From assembly GCF_000829695.1 (NCBI RefSeq), contig NZ_BBNN01000017.1, positions 248,001 to 312,000 of the forward strand: a stretch of 64,000 bases of DNA. Reading direction: 5' to 3'. The stretch's first letter is position 1. Each line of letters starts with the position of its first letter. The notes under the pieces are model-generated. The model was not told the origin of the DNA. It ran no database searches and saw only the letters and a list, made by a program, of their open reading frames with translations. The translations under genes were made by a program, and so were the position numbers. Origin of the DNA: Streptomyces sp. NBRC 110035 (GTDB lineage: Bacteria > Actinomycetota > Actinomycetes > Streptomycetales > Streptomycetaceae). Below, piece by piece: positions 11,639 through 21,778 of the stretch.

Positions 11639-12493
11639 ATGACCGCCCAGATTCTCGATGGCAAGGCCACCGCAGCAGCGATCAAGTCCGATCTGACCGC
11701 CCGCGTGGCGGCGCTGAAGGAGAAGGGCGTCACGCCCGGCCTCGGCACGATCCTCGTCGGGAACGACCCCGGCAGCCAGAAGTACGTCGCAGGCAAGCAC
11801 CGGGACTGCGCCCAGGTCGGTATCGCCTCCATCCAGCGGGAGTTGCCCGAAACGGCCACGCAGCAGGAGATCGAGGCGGTCGTCCGCGACCTGAACGGGG
11901 ACCCGGCCTGCACCGGGTACATCGTCCAGCTGCCGCTGCCCAGGGGCATCGACGAGAACCGCATCCTCGAACTCATGGACCCGGACAAGGACGCCGACGG
12001 CCTCCACCCGATGAACCTCGGCCGGCTGGTCCTGAACGAGCCGGCTCCGCTGCCCTGCACCCCCAACGGTGTCCTCACCCTGCTGCGCCGCTACGGCGTG
12101 GAGATCAAGGGCGCCGAGGTCGTCGTCGTCGGCCGCGGTGTGACCATCGGCCGTCCGATGCCGCTGCTGCTGACCCGGCGCAGCGAGAACGCCACCGTGA
12201 CCCAGTGCCACACCGGCACCCGCGACCTGTCGGCGCACCTCAAGCGCGCGGACATCATCGTCGCCGCCGCCGGCTCCGCCCATCTCGTCCGCCCCGAGGA
12301 CGTCAAGCCCGGCGCGGCCGTCCTCGATGTCGGCGTCTCCCGCAGCGCCGAGGGCAGGATCGTGGGCGACGTGCACCCGGACGTGGCCGAGGTGGCCGGC
12401 TGGATCTCCCCGAACCCCGGCGGTGTCGGCCCGATGACCCGGGCCCAGCTGCTGGTCAACGTGGTCGAGGCGGCGGAGCGCAGTGCCGGCTGA
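11639..12493 (+). CDS. folD: Methylenetetrahydrofolate dehydrogenase / methenyl-THF cyclohydrolase
   Basis: FolD interconverts 5,10-methylene-THF and 10-formyl-THF with NADP+, feeding formyl groups to purine synthesis and initiator tRNA. The protein has 284 residues. The catalytic YxxxK motif is Tyr49-Lys53 (QKYVAGK), GYIVQLPLP is present, and the NADP-binding loop is [29 protein letters not shown] is the conserved C-terminal signature. ATG 11639 matches the family N-terminus. The next gene starts inside its 3' end. Confidence 0.96.
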   Translation: MTAQILDGKATAAAIKSDLTARVAALKEKGVTPGLGTILVGNDPGSQKYVAGKHRDCAQVGIASIQRELPETATQQEIEAVVRDLNGDPACTGYIVQLPLPRGIDENRILELMDPDKDADGLHPMNLGRLVLNEPAPLPCTPNGVLTLLRRYGVEIKGAEVVVVGRGVTIGRPMPLLLTRRSENATVTQCHTGTRDLSAHLKRADIIVAAAGSAHLVRPEDVKPGAAVLDVGVSRSAEGRIVGDVHPDVAEVAGWISPNPGGVGPMTRAQLLVNVVEAAERSAG

Positions 12494-13166
12494 CCGCAGC
12501 GCCCGAGAGGCGAAGGCCGGGGCCCGCGAGACCGGGGCGGACTTCGGCGAGACGAACGAGCCGGAGCCGGAGCCGGACCGGGGGCACAAGCAGAAGCAGA
12601 GCCAAGTACAGAAGCAGGACCGGAAGCGGGAACAGGAACAGGAAAAGGAGAAGGGGAAGGAACGGGAGCCGGTCGAGGGTGCCGCCGACGAGGAGGCCTC
12701 CGGGGACGTCGCCGACGAGGAGATCACGGTCGTCGACCCCGTCAGCGCGCCCGACGCCTCGGGGCGGCCACGGCGCGCCACCCGTCGCTTCCCCCTCTTC
12801 ACCAAGGACACCGCCCGCCCGGAGGGCGGCGGCCGGGCCGCACCCGGTGACGCTCCCGCGCCCGCCCGGCAGTGGCCGATCCTCGCCGTCCTGCTCGTGG
12901 CCGGGCTCGGCCTGCTGCTGACGGCGCTCGACCTGTTCCGGATCGGCACGCTGCTGATCGGCGTGGCGCTGCTGGTCGGCGGGGCGCTGCGCTGGGTGCT
13001 GCCGGGCGTCGGCATGCTCGCCGTGCGCTCCCGCTTCACGGACATCGCCACGTACGGGGTGCTGGGTCTGTCGATCGCGCTGCTGGCGATGATGGCGCAG
13101 CCCGACCCCTGGCTGGAGATCCCGTTCCTGAAGGACACCCTGCACTTCACCGTCAGCAACAGCTGA
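12483..13166 (+). CDS. DUF3017 membrane protein
   Basis: A 227-residue protein starting at a GTG that overlaps folD by 11 bases, so it is translationally coupled. The first 125 residues are highly charged, with a Lys/Gln/Glu tract (residues about 36-60) likely to be helical or disordered. The last 90 residues hold three hydrophobic segments ([40 protein letters not shown] and [18 protein letters not shown]). This folD-linked arrangement is typical for DUF3017 proteins in actinomycetes; their role is unknown. Confidence 0.8.
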   Translation: MPADRSAREAKAGARETGADFGETNEPEPEPDRGHKQKQSQVQKQDRKREQEQEKEKGKEREPVEGAADEEASGDVADEEITVVDPVSAPDASGRPRRATRRFPLFTKDTARPEGGGRAAPGDAPAPARQWPILAVLLVAGLGLLLTALDLFRIGTLLIGVALLVGGALRWVLPGVGMLAVRSRFTDIATYGVLGLSIALLAMMAQPDPWLEIPFLKDTLHFTVSNS

Positions 13167-13208
13167 CGCCCCCGCTGCCCCGCCCCACTGTTCCGCACAT
13201 CCGGTGAA

Positions 13209-13248
13209 CGGCGGCCCGTCCTCACCCCCGTGAAAGGACGGGCTGCCG
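13209..13248 (+). terminator. Terminator of folD-DUF3017
   Basis: A 14-bp stem with one G-U pair (13209-13222 with 13235-13248) and a 12-nt loop, 42 bases after the stop codon. Confidence 0.75.
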
Positions 13249-13661
13249 CCGGAAGCAACCTTCCTGCACCGTGAACCGGCTGTTCAACGGCTGTCAGGGC
13301 GCTGTGGCACGGAAGTGACCGTTCCGGTACGTCCCCCGGATGGCCCGGACCGGCCCGGGAACTTCCGCGAAGTGCCCCTGGAAACCGGGCGGCGTGATAA
13401 TCATGACGATCCGGGACAACCTGTGGTGTCCCCCGCGTTGTGCCGGTTCCGTTCGGTCGGAAGGGCTGCCGGTGGGAGACTGGGACACGAGCGAGTGAGC
13501 GTGCGACGGCGCATGCCCGCGGCCCTGACGCTCCCGTGCGCCCCACCCCGGGAACCGAGATCCTGACCGGCGGCATCCATGTGGGTGGCCGGAACGGGGA
13601 CTCGGCAGAGGCACCACGCGCGAGGAAATACCAGCACGACCGGGGGGAAGGTGGGGAATCG
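13249..13661. other. Intergenic region upstream of the HTH-DUF2690 gene
   Basis: No gene supported over about 410 bases. A notable A/T-rich motif, gtgataatcatga, lies near 13394-13406. It contains GATAAT as a possible -10 box and the small palindrome tgat-a-atca. It lies about 260 bases before the start, so a long leader or a second promoter is possible. Confidence 0.4.
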
Positions 13662-14825
13662 ATGCCTCGTTGGAAGGCCTTGCCGGATGAACTCGATCCG
13701 CAGATCAAGGAGTTCACGAGTCAGCTCAGGCGGGTGGTGGACCGCAGTGGCATGAGTGTCGCGTCGGTCTCGGACCGCACGGGCTACAGCAAGACGTCCT
13801 GGGAGCGTTATCTGAACGGCCGGCTGCTCGCGCCCAAGGGCGCGATCGTGGCACTGGCCGAGGTCACCGGAACCAATCCGGTGCACCTGACCACGATGTG
13901 GGAGCTGGCCGAGCGGGCCTGGAGCCGCTCGGAGATGCGTCACGACATGACGATGGAGGCGATCAGGATCTCGCAGGCGCGTTCCGCGCTGGGCGAGCTC
14001 GCCGGACCGTCGTCGGCCGGTGCGGGCGGCCGGGGCCGCAAGGGCGGCGGTGCCGCGGTCCGGCCGGGCGGCGCCGGACCGGCCGTGGGCTCCCCGCTGG
14101 TGCCCCCGCAGCCCACCCCCTCGGACGTCCGTGACACGGCGGGGTCGAACTCCTGGGGCATGGCCGGGTACGCCGGACCGTCCCCGGCGGGGCGCCGGAA
14201 CGTCCCGGCGCACGCGGCCACGCAGCCCGCGGGGGACGACGGGCGTACGCCGGGCGCGCAGGACGTGCCGTCCCAGGGCGCGGCGGGCCGTGGCGGTTCC
14301 GGAGGCTCCGGTGGCAAGCGGCGCGCGGGAGGGTTCCTCGCGGGTGCCGTCTGCGTGCTGGTGGTGATCGCGGCCGCGTTCTACGTCACCGGGCTCGAGG
14401 GCGACAAGGAGGGCGAGGCGGTGAAGTCGCCCTCGCCCACGGCCTCCGTCCCCGCGAATCTGCCCGCCGGGGTGGAGTGCAGCGGCGACAGCTGCCACGG
14501 CAAGGACGCGGAGAGCATGGGGTGCAGCGGTGACCTCGTCACCACGACGCAGACGGCGACCGTCGGCACCGCTGTCGTCGAGGTCCGCTACAGCGAGGTC
14601 TGCGGTGCCGCGTGGGGCCGGATCACCCAGGCCGCGCAGGGCGACACGGTCGAGATCACCGGCGGGAAGAGCAAGCAGAGCGACAGCATCACCGAGGTCG
14701 GCGACACGATCACGTACACCCCGATGATGGCGGTCGGGAAGGCGGCGGACGCCAAGGCGTGCGTGCTGCTGGCCTCCGGCGAGGAGGGGTGCACGGAGAG
14801 GACGGCGGCGGGAACCGCGGAGTAG
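13662..14825 (+). CDS. XRE-family HTH, single TM and DUF2690 protein
   Basis: A 387-residue protein. Residues 15-75 form an XRE-type HTH (SVASVSDRTGYSKTSWERYL), followed by a helical region. A Gly/Pro/Ala-rich linker runs to about residue 220, then one membrane helix (GFLAGAVCVLVVIAAAFYV). The extracytoplasmic DUF2690 domain has paired cysteines (VECSGDSCHGKDAESMGCSG) and VEVRYSEVCGAAWGRI. ATG 13662 has ggggaag and gtgggg upstream. The layout suggests an inside DNA-binding head tied to an outside sensor domain. The cell-surface ligand and target genes are unknown. It stands alone between folD-DUF3017 and mdh. Confidence 0.85.
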   Translation: MPRWKALPDELDPQIKEFTSQLRRVVDRSGMSVASVSDRTGYSKTSWERYLNGRLLAPKGAIVALAEVTGTNPVHLTTMWELAERAWSRSEMRHDMTMEAIRISQARSALGELAGPSSAGAGGRGRKGGGAAVRPGGAGPAVGSPLVPPQPTPSDVRDTAGSNSWGMAGYAGPSPAGRRNVPAHAATQPAGDDGRTPGAQDVPSQGAAGRGGSGGSGGKRRAGGFLAGAVCVLVVIAAAFYVTGLEGDKEGEAVKSPSPTASVPANLPAGVECSGDSCHGKDAESMGCSGDLVTTTQTATVGTAVVEVRYSEVCGAAWGRITQAAQGDTVEITGGKSKQSDSITEVGDTITYTPMMAVGKAADAKACVLLASGEEGCTERTAAGTAE

Positions 14826-15029
14826 GTCTCCGGGGCACGCCCGCCGGCCCGCCGAGTACGGGCGCAGGGAGGTGAGCGCCGGCGGTGCGGGACGGTGGCG
14901 GCCCTCCGGGGCCCGCCCGGGTCGGCATGCCCCCGGTGAAGTTCGTGGCGCGGGACGGGCATGAGCCGGCGAATGCCGGGCATGAGCACGTCACCCCCAC
15001 GGGAGTCCGGCAGGATCGGTCACCCGAAC

Positions 15030-15071
15030 GGCGGCCGCCTCCGTCCCTCTTGCGGGCAGGCGGCCGCCTTT
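15030..15071 (+). terminator. Terminator downstream of the DUF2690 gene
   Basis: A perfect 11-bp G/C stem (15030-15040 with 15058-15068), a 17-nt loop and a ttt tail. It lies about 205 bases after the stop, so the transcript would have a long 3' end. Confidence 0.65.
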
Positions 15072-15134
15072 CCCGTGAGTGCGCTCGCGTATGCCCCGGT
15101 CACTCTGTGGGACGGGCCACATGGAGCCCGGCCG

Positions 15135-16308
<1,174 letters not shown>

Positions 16309-16330
16309 TCCGTCGGTCACGTTCCGGGCC

Positions 16331-16368
16331 ACGGGCCCCGTACCGGGTTTGACCGGTACGGGGCCCGT
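16331..16368 (+). terminator. Terminator of mdh
   Basis: A perfect 16-bp stem (16331-16346 with 16353-16368) with a 6-nt loop, 22 bases after the mdh stop. Confidence 0.85.
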
Positions 16369-16559
16369 TCGCGTGTGCGGGCGCGTCCACGTGTGCGGTG
16401 GAGCGGTCATGGCTCCAACTCATGGCCAAAGGTTAACGCAAGTCACATCATCGCACCCTTGACAATTCGCTTTGCGTGATGTTGTCGCCCCCTTATGCTG
16501 ATGGTTCTTCAACTCTTCCGCCACCAAGGACACATGCGCATCCGCATCGGGGGACCGGT

Positions 16560-18356
16560 ATGAGCACTGCCCACGTGCCGCAGCAATCGCACCACACGGA
16601 CGGCACGGCACCGCCGGACCTCCCGCGCGTCCCGCCACGTGCCAGCGAGGTGACCAGGCTGCTGTGCGGGGGCGTCAACCTGGACCTCGTCTACCGCGAC
16701 CGGGTCATCGAAGAGCTGTACCTCCACGAGCAGCGGATCGTGGCCCCCTCGCCGGGTTTCGACGCGGCCCGGGTCCTGGCGCACGCGCTGCGGGCCCAGC
16801 GGCGGGCGCTGTGCTGGTCGGCCGCCGTCCTCGGGCTCTGGGCCGTGGGCGTACTGGTGACCGACGGCCTGCTGGCCGCGCTGCTCGTGCCCAGCGTGCT
16901 GCTCGGTCTCGTGCCCTGGGTCAAAGGCCGTGACGGTGAGTCGCCCCAGGTCAGGCAGTCCGGCGCCGCCCTGGTGCTCTGGTTCGGACGTCTCTACTTC
17001 GCGGTGTGCCTGGCCGCCATGGTCGGGGTCGGCTTCGGTGCCGACACCGGCGGTTCCGGTTCGGATTCCGGTTCCTCGTACGGTTCGTACGATCCCGCCT
17101 ACGACTCCTACGGCTCCAGTGGTTCGAGCGGCGACGTCTTCGGCCTCGGTGACCTTCTGTTTCCGCTCTTCACCGGCGCTGCGGGGACGTTCGAGCCGTG
17201 GCAGGCCTGGACGGCGCTCGTTTTCCTCGTGCTGATCGGACTGTGCGCGGCGGGCCGGCGCGACCAGTTCGCCCGCGTGTTCACCGAGGAACTGTCGCGG
17301 CGGCGATTCCGGGACGTCGCGGAAGATTCCGCGGAACAGGCCGGGGGAGAGCGGTTCGTCCGGCTGAGAGAGCGTATCCGGCAGGAACAGCACGCGCCGC
17401 TGGTGATGTACGACGAGGCGAGTCCGTTCCGCGGGGCGGGAATCGGGCGCGACAGCTGGGTGCTGGCCGTCGAACTCCGGCCGGACGAGCAGAAGGAGAA
17501 CCAGGAGCCGCTCAGCAACCGGGCGATCCTCGACCGGATCCGGCCCTTGATCGAACAACTGCGTGTGCCCGCCGAGAGCGCGGGCTCCGCCGCGCGCGAC
17601 CGGCTGCGGCATCTGGAAATCGACGAGTGCGTGTTCCTTCCCGTCGACAAGGAACAGACCGATCGCGCGCAGGCCCTGTACACGCCGCAGGAGATCGAGC
17701 GGCATCGGCTGCGGGCGGTCGAGGAGGGCGGCGAGGGCCGCCGGCACTTCCTGCGCATCCGGGTCGGCGGCTGGGAGGAGGAGTTGATCGTCACGGTCTA
17801 CGTGCGGGTTCACACGCAGGGGCGGATGCTCATGCTGGAGATCGCCCCGCACGTGATGCCCCCGCTGCAGGAGAAGTTCAAGAACGTCGACCGCGTCCAG
17901 CACGAGCTCCGCACCGCCACCGGGTTCGGCAGGACCGTCGCGGCCGCTGTCCAGGTGCCCGGCTCCGCGGGCCGCGCGCTGATCGTCCTGTGCCGTGGCC
18001 TGGGCCACGGGTGGCGGCTGCTGACCGTCGGCCGGGGCGGTGGGTTGCTCGAAGGACCCGCCGTCTCGGTGCGTGAACTGGCCGCGGTGAGGGCGGGCTC
18101 CACCTTCCAGGACATGGATGTGCGGCGTTACCTGCGCAGCATCCAGGACCGCGTCGGGCACGGGGTGCGGCTCGCGCTCGCCGAAGCCGGCTACGAGACC
18201 GGTGAGTTCGTACAGAAGATCGTGAACATCAGCAATGGCGCGGTCAACATCAACCGCGTCGACGGCTCCACCTTCGCCATCGGTGCGCACGCCCGTGCCG
18301 CCACCACCGGCGGCCCCGCGCCGCAGAGAGGATCTTCCAGCAATGGCACCCAGTGA
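16560..18356 (+). CDS. Membrane protein with C-terminal STFAIG motif, unknown function
   Basis: A 598-residue protein. An N-terminal cytoplasmic segment of about 80 residues is followed by hydrophobic segments near residues 85-120, 140-160 and 215-235. A Gly/Ser/Tyr-rich loop lies before the last (GSDSGSSYGSYDPAYDSY). The remaining 360 residues form a large soluble region with no family I recognise. It ends with a helix and then NISNGAVNINRVDGSTFAIG plus AHARA (residues about 556-580). That last motif recurs near the N-terminus of the next gene's product, and the genes overlap by 14 bases. ATG 16560 follows a ggggga site; ttgaca at 16459-16464 and tatgct at 16494-16499 may belong to its promoter. 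The layout looks like a sensor passing a signal through a short homotypic motif, which is inference. Confidence 0.75.
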   Translation: MSTAHVPQQSHHTDGTAPPDLPRVPPRASEVTRLLCGGVNLDLVYRDRVIEELYLHEQRIVAPSPGFDAARVLAHALRAQRRALCWSAAVLGLWAVGVLVTDGLLAALLVPSVLLGLVPWVKGRDGESPQVRQSGAALVLWFGRLYFAVCLAAMVGVGFGADTGGSGSDSGSSYGSYDPAYDSYGSSGSSGDVFGLGDLLFPLFTGAAGTFEPWQAWTALVFLVLIGLCAAGRRDQFARVFTEELSRRRFRDVAEDSAEQAGGERFVRLRERIRQEQHAPLVMYDEASPFRGAGIGRDSWVLAVELRPDEQKENQEPLSNRAILDRIRPLIEQLRVPAESAGSAARDRLRHLEIDECVFLPVDKEQTDRAQALYTPQEIERHRLRAVEEGGEGRRHFLRIRVGGWEEELIVTVYVRVHTQGRMLMLEIAPHVMPPLQEKFKNVDRVQHELRTATGFGRTVAAAVQVPGSAGRALIVLCRGLGHGWRLLTVGRGGGLLEGPAVSVRELAAVRAGSTFQDMDVRRYLRSIQDRVGHGVRLALAEAGYETGEFVQKIVNISNGAVNINRVDGSTFAIGAHARAATTGGPAPQRGSSSNGTQ

Positions 18357-18699
18357 GGAAAAGGGCGTCCGCGTGGGCGACGTCTCCCACAGCACCTTCG
18401 CCATCGGCAGCCACGCGCGCGCGGAGAGCCACCACGGCGTCCCGGCTCCGCGCGACGCCGCCACCGAGGAACTGCTCACCGCGGTAAGGGAACTGCGGGC
18501 CGACCTGTCCCGGCTCCAGAGGAGCGGACAGACCGTACAGCTCGACGCCGCCCTCGCGGAGACCGAGGAGGAGATCGACCGGACCGGTACGGCCGGCGAG
18601 AGCCGCCGTCAGCGGCTGCGTGAGGTACTCACGGACGCCCAGGCCGTCATGGCGCTGCTCGCCTCGGCCGGGACCGTGGCGGGACTGCTCGGGATGTGA
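18343..18699 (+). CDS. Small coiled-coil protein with N-terminal STFAIG motif
   Basis: A 118-residue protein. Residues 9-27 (VRVGDVSHSTFAIGSHARA) closely match the C-terminal motif of the upstream membrane protein. A helical coiled-coil region follows (ELLTAVRELRADLSRLQR and ETEEEIDR), then a hydrophobic C-terminal helix (AVMALLASAGTVAGLLGM) that could insert in a membrane. ATG 18343 lies inside the upstream gene with gagagga as ribosome site. The pairing suggests the two proteins interact through the shared motif, with this one as the effector or adaptor. No enzymatic domain is present. Confidence 0.75.
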   Translation: MAPSEEKGVRVGDVSHSTFAIGSHARAESHHGVPAPRDAATEELLTAVRELRADLSRLQRSGQTVQLDAALAETEEEIDRTGTAGESRRQRLREVLTDAQAVMALLASAGTVAGLLGM

Positions 18700-18762
18700 G
18701 GACGGCAGTACCCGAAAGACGCAGAAGACGCAGGAGACACGACGGGGGAGGAGAAGGAAGCG

Positions 18763-19794
18763 ATGGGTGGGGGACCGCGGTACTGGAACGAGGAGAACCA
18801 GCGCTGGGAGGAAGGGGAGGAGGGCACGACGGCGGACGCCGCGGGGGCGTCCGCTCCGGTGATGCCACCGCCCCCGGATGTCTCGCCCTCCGCCCCCACC
18901 CTCACGGGCATCCGGTGGCCGGGCGGCGGTCCTCCGTCGGTGCCCTCCGGGCAGCCCGCACCGGCCTCATGGTCGTCTCCCGAGCTGCCCCACGGCCCCG
19001 CCGGGCCACCCGTCCCGCCCGCGTCCCCGCCACCGGCGCGGCACGGGCTCGACCGGAGGCGGGTGTGGGCCGTGGTGGGCGGGGCCGTCGTGGTCGGGGC
19101 GGCCGTGGGACTGGTGCTGACCCGGACCCTGGGAGGCGGCGAGGGTGCGGACGGCCAGGAGGACGACAAGGCCGCCTCGGCGAGCGTGTCGCAGCCCACC
19201 GGTTCCGAAACCCCCGGACCGCAGGAGCCACCCGCCCCGCGGCAGCCGTCCTTCCCCGCCGAGCAGACCGCGCCGTCCACCCCGGACCCGGACAGCACGG
19301 TCCCCGCCGGTTACGACCGGTACACCGACTCCGAGGGCTTCACCCTCGCCCGCCCCGAGGGGTGGACCCGTACCAGCGTGTCCTCCCAGTACGGCATGGA
19401 CGTGGTCAGCTACCGCAGTCCCGGCAGCGGCAGGCGGCTCCAGGTGTTCGAGGTGGCGGAGCCCTCGCCCGACGCGTCGTACGAACTGTTCCTCTCCGAC
19501 GCCACCCCGAAGGCCCCCGGATTCGAGCAGCTCTCCCTGGAGACCCTGGACGACGGCGACTTCACCGGCTCCCGGCTGGAGTACCTCGCGGACTCCTTCA
19601 GGGGAGAGCCCGACATCGGGACCTGGCACGTCGTCGACCTGCGCTTCCAGGCCGCCGACGGCAAGCTGTACGCGCTCGCCGCCTACGGGGCCGACTCCGA
19701 CGGTCACGAGGACGAACGCGAGCTGATCCGGACCGCCCTCGCACACTTCTGCCCGCCGGACACCACCTGCGGGACGGCCACGGACCTCCGCTGA
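18763..19794 (+). CDS. Single-pass membrane protein with secreted C-terminal domain
   Basis: A 343-residue protein. It opens with MGGGPRYWNEENQRWEE, then a Pro-rich cytoplasmic region. One membrane helix lies near residues 104-122 (RRVWAVVGGAVVVGAAVGLVL), followed by a Thr/Pro/Glu-rich spacer. The folded outer domain spans about 180-335 (YTDSEGFTLARPEGWTRT ... WHVVDLRFQAADGKLYALAA). That domain resembles the small PsbP/LpqN-like secreted domains of actinomycetes, with low certainty. Two cysteines near the end (FCPPDTTCGT) could pair. ATG 18763 has a strong gaggagaagga site, 63 bases after the previous stop, so it is probably the third gene of the STFAIG operon. Confidence 0.75.
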   Translation: MGGGPRYWNEENQRWEEGEEGTTADAAGASAPVMPPPPDVSPSAPTLTGIRWPGGGPPSVPSGQPAPASWSSPELPHGPAGPPVPPASPPPARHGLDRRRVWAVVGGAVVVGAAVGLVLTRTLGGGEGADGQEDDKAASASVSQPTGSETPGPQEPPAPRQPSFPAEQTAPSTPDPDSTVPAGYDRYTDSEGFTLARPEGWTRTSVSSQYGMDVVSYRSPGSGRRLQVFEVAEPSPDASYELFLSDATPKAPGFEQLSLETLDDGDFTGSRLEYLADSFRGEPDIGTWHVVDLRFQAADGKLYALAAYGADSDGHEDERELIRTALAHFCPPDTTCGTATDLR

Positions 19795-20005
19795 ACCGAT
19801 CGCGGTCGGCGATGCGGGGTGGTTTGCCCGTTTCCGGTCGCACGGTTCGTGACGCTGCACACTTTCCGCCGTGAATCGCGCATGCATGCGAAGCCCGCGG
19901 GCAGAAGCCCTCCCGCTCTGTGGGTGACGCCTGTGTGGCTCGATCCGGTCACTCGACCTGGGTCACTCGCGGGCGCTGAACAGGAACGGAAGGCAGTAGG
20001 CGATC

Positions 20006-21526
20006 ATGGCGGACACTACAGAGCTTCAGGTGCGCACCTCCATCCACGCGGGAGGCGAGTGGCGGGCGGCCGTCTCGGGGGCCACGCGCGAGATCTTCGA
20101 CCCCGCGGACGCCCTGCCGTTCGCCGTCGTCGCGGAGGGCGACGAGAAGGACGCCGACCTCGCGGTGGCCGCCGCGCGGCGCGCGTTCGACGAGGGCCCG
20201 TGGCCGCACACCCCGGTCGCCGAGCGGGCCGCGCTGCTGCGCCGCGTCGCCGGTCTCCTCGTCCGGGACCGGGAGGAACTCGGCCTGCTGGAGAGCCGGG
20301 ACACGGGCAAGACCGTCGAGGAGGGGCGTGTCGACATCGACTGCGTCGCCGACGCCTTCCGCTACTTCGCCGACCTGGTCGCCGGAGAGGCCCCCGGCCG
20401 GGTCGTCGACGCGGGTTCCACCGACGTCCACAGCGTGGTCGTGCACGAGCCCGTCGGCGTCTGTGCCATGATCACGCCCTGGAACTACCCGCTGCTCCAG
20501 GCAAGTTGGAAGATCTCCCCGGCGCTCGCGGCCGGCAACACCTTCGTCGTCAAGCCCAGCGAGATCACACCGCTGACCACGGCCGCCCTCATCGGCCTGC
20601 TGACCGAGGCGGGCCTGCCCGCCGGTGTCGCCAACATCGTCACCGGCCCCGGCCACACCGTCGGCGCCCGGCTCGCCGAGCACCCCGACGTCGACCTGGT
20701 CTCCTTCACCGGCGGACTGGTCAGCGGCACCAAGGTCGCCGAGGCCGCCGCGCCGACCGTGAAGAAGGTCGCCCTCGAACTCGGCGGCAAGAACCCCAAC
20801 GTGGTCTTCGCCGACTCCTGCGCCACCGAGGAAGGCTTCGACACCGCCGTCGACCAGGCGCTCAACGCGGCCTTCATCCACAGCGGCCAGGTCTGCTCGG
20901 CGGGCGCGCGGCTCATCGTCGAGGAGTCGGTCCGCGACCGCTTCGTCACCGAACTCGCCCGCCGCGCCGAGCGGATCAGGCTCGGCCGGGGCACCGCGGA
21001 CGGTGTCGAGTGCGGCCCGCTGGTCTCCGAGCAGCAGCGCGACAAGATCGAGGCGCATGTCGCCTCCGCGCTGAAGGAGGGCGCGGTGCTGCGCTCCGGC
21101 GGCAAGCGGCCCGAGCCGTCCGCGGAGCGGCCCGAGGCCGGCTACTTCTACGAGCCGACCGTCCTCGACCACTGCCACCGCGGGATGCGGGTGGTGCGCG
21201 AGGAGGTGTTCGGGCCGGTCCTCACCGTCGAGACCTTCCGCACCGAGGACGAGGCCGTCGCCCTGGCCAACGACACCGAGTACGGGCTGGCCGGCGCCGT
21301 CTGGACCGCCGACGCGGGCCGCGCCCGGCGGGTGGCCGGACGGCTGCGCCACGGCACCGTGTGGATCAACGACTTCCACCCCTACCTCCCGCAGGCGGAG
21401 TGGGGCGGATTCGGCAAGAGCGGAGTGGGCCGTGAACTCGGCCCGGCGGGTCTCGCCGAGTACCGCGAGACCAAGCACATCTACCAGAACCTCGCGCCGA
21501 AGCCGGTGCGCTGGTTCGCCGGCTGA
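20006..21526 (+). CDS. betB: Betaine-aldehyde dehydrogenase family protein
   Basis: An NAD(P)-dependent aldehyde dehydrogenase of 506 residues. It has MITPWNYPLLQASWK (cofactor loop), VALELGGKNPNVVF with the general-base Glu, and the catalytic cysteine Cys297 in HSGQVCSAGAR. FGPVLTVETF and WINDFHPYLPQAEWGG are conserved. Placement directly before a choline dehydrogenase-like gene and a betaine transporter supports oxidation of betaine aldehyde to glycine betaine, an osmoprotectant. Other amino-aldehydes remain possible. The ATG at 20006 has a GGAAGG-like site upstream. No betI-type repressor is seen beside it. Confidence 0.88.
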   Translation: MADTTELQVRTSIHAGGEWRAAVSGATREIFDPADALPFAVVAEGDEKDADLAVAAARRAFDEGPWPHTPVAERAALLRRVAGLLVRDREELGLLESRDTGKTVEEGRVDIDCVADAFRYFADLVAGEAPGRVVDAGSTDVHSVVVHEPVGVCAMITPWNYPLLQASWKISPALAAGNTFVVKPSEITPLTTAALIGLLTEAGLPAGVANIVTGPGHTVGARLAEHPDVDLVSFTGGLVSGTKVAEAAAPTVKKVALELGGKNPNVVFADSCATEEGFDTAVDQALNAAFIHSGQVCSAGARLIVEESVRDRFVTELARRAERIRLGRGTADGVECGPLVSEQQRDKIEAHVASALKEGAVLRSGGKRPEPSAERPEAGYFYEPTVLDHCHRGMRVVREEVFGPVLTVETFRTEDEAVALANDTEYGLAGAVWTADAGRARRVAGRLRHGTVWINDFHPYLPQAEWGGFGKSGVGRELGPAGLAEYRETKHIYQNLAPKPVRWFAG

Positions 21527-21778
21527 GCCCGCCCCCACCGAGCGGCCCACACGGCGAACGCGGCGAACACGCGGCACCGCGGGGAGAGGCGGCCCCGCGC
21601 CTCTCCCCGGAACCCGCGGCATCGCGGCACCCACGGCCCTCGGGGCGCGCGGCACCCCGGCGTGTCCGGCGCACCAGGGGCAGCGGAACCACCCGCCCCG
21701 CCCCGCCCCACCGTTTCGAACAGCACACCGCACAACTTCCTGCCCACCCGCCCCGAGCCCCCGGAGGAGCGACCGCCC

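Noticed and set aside
16459..16499. ttgaca (16459) and tatgct (16494) as a -35/-10 pair
   Set aside because: The spacing of 29 bases is too long for one promoter; either may be used, but they were not reported as a unit.
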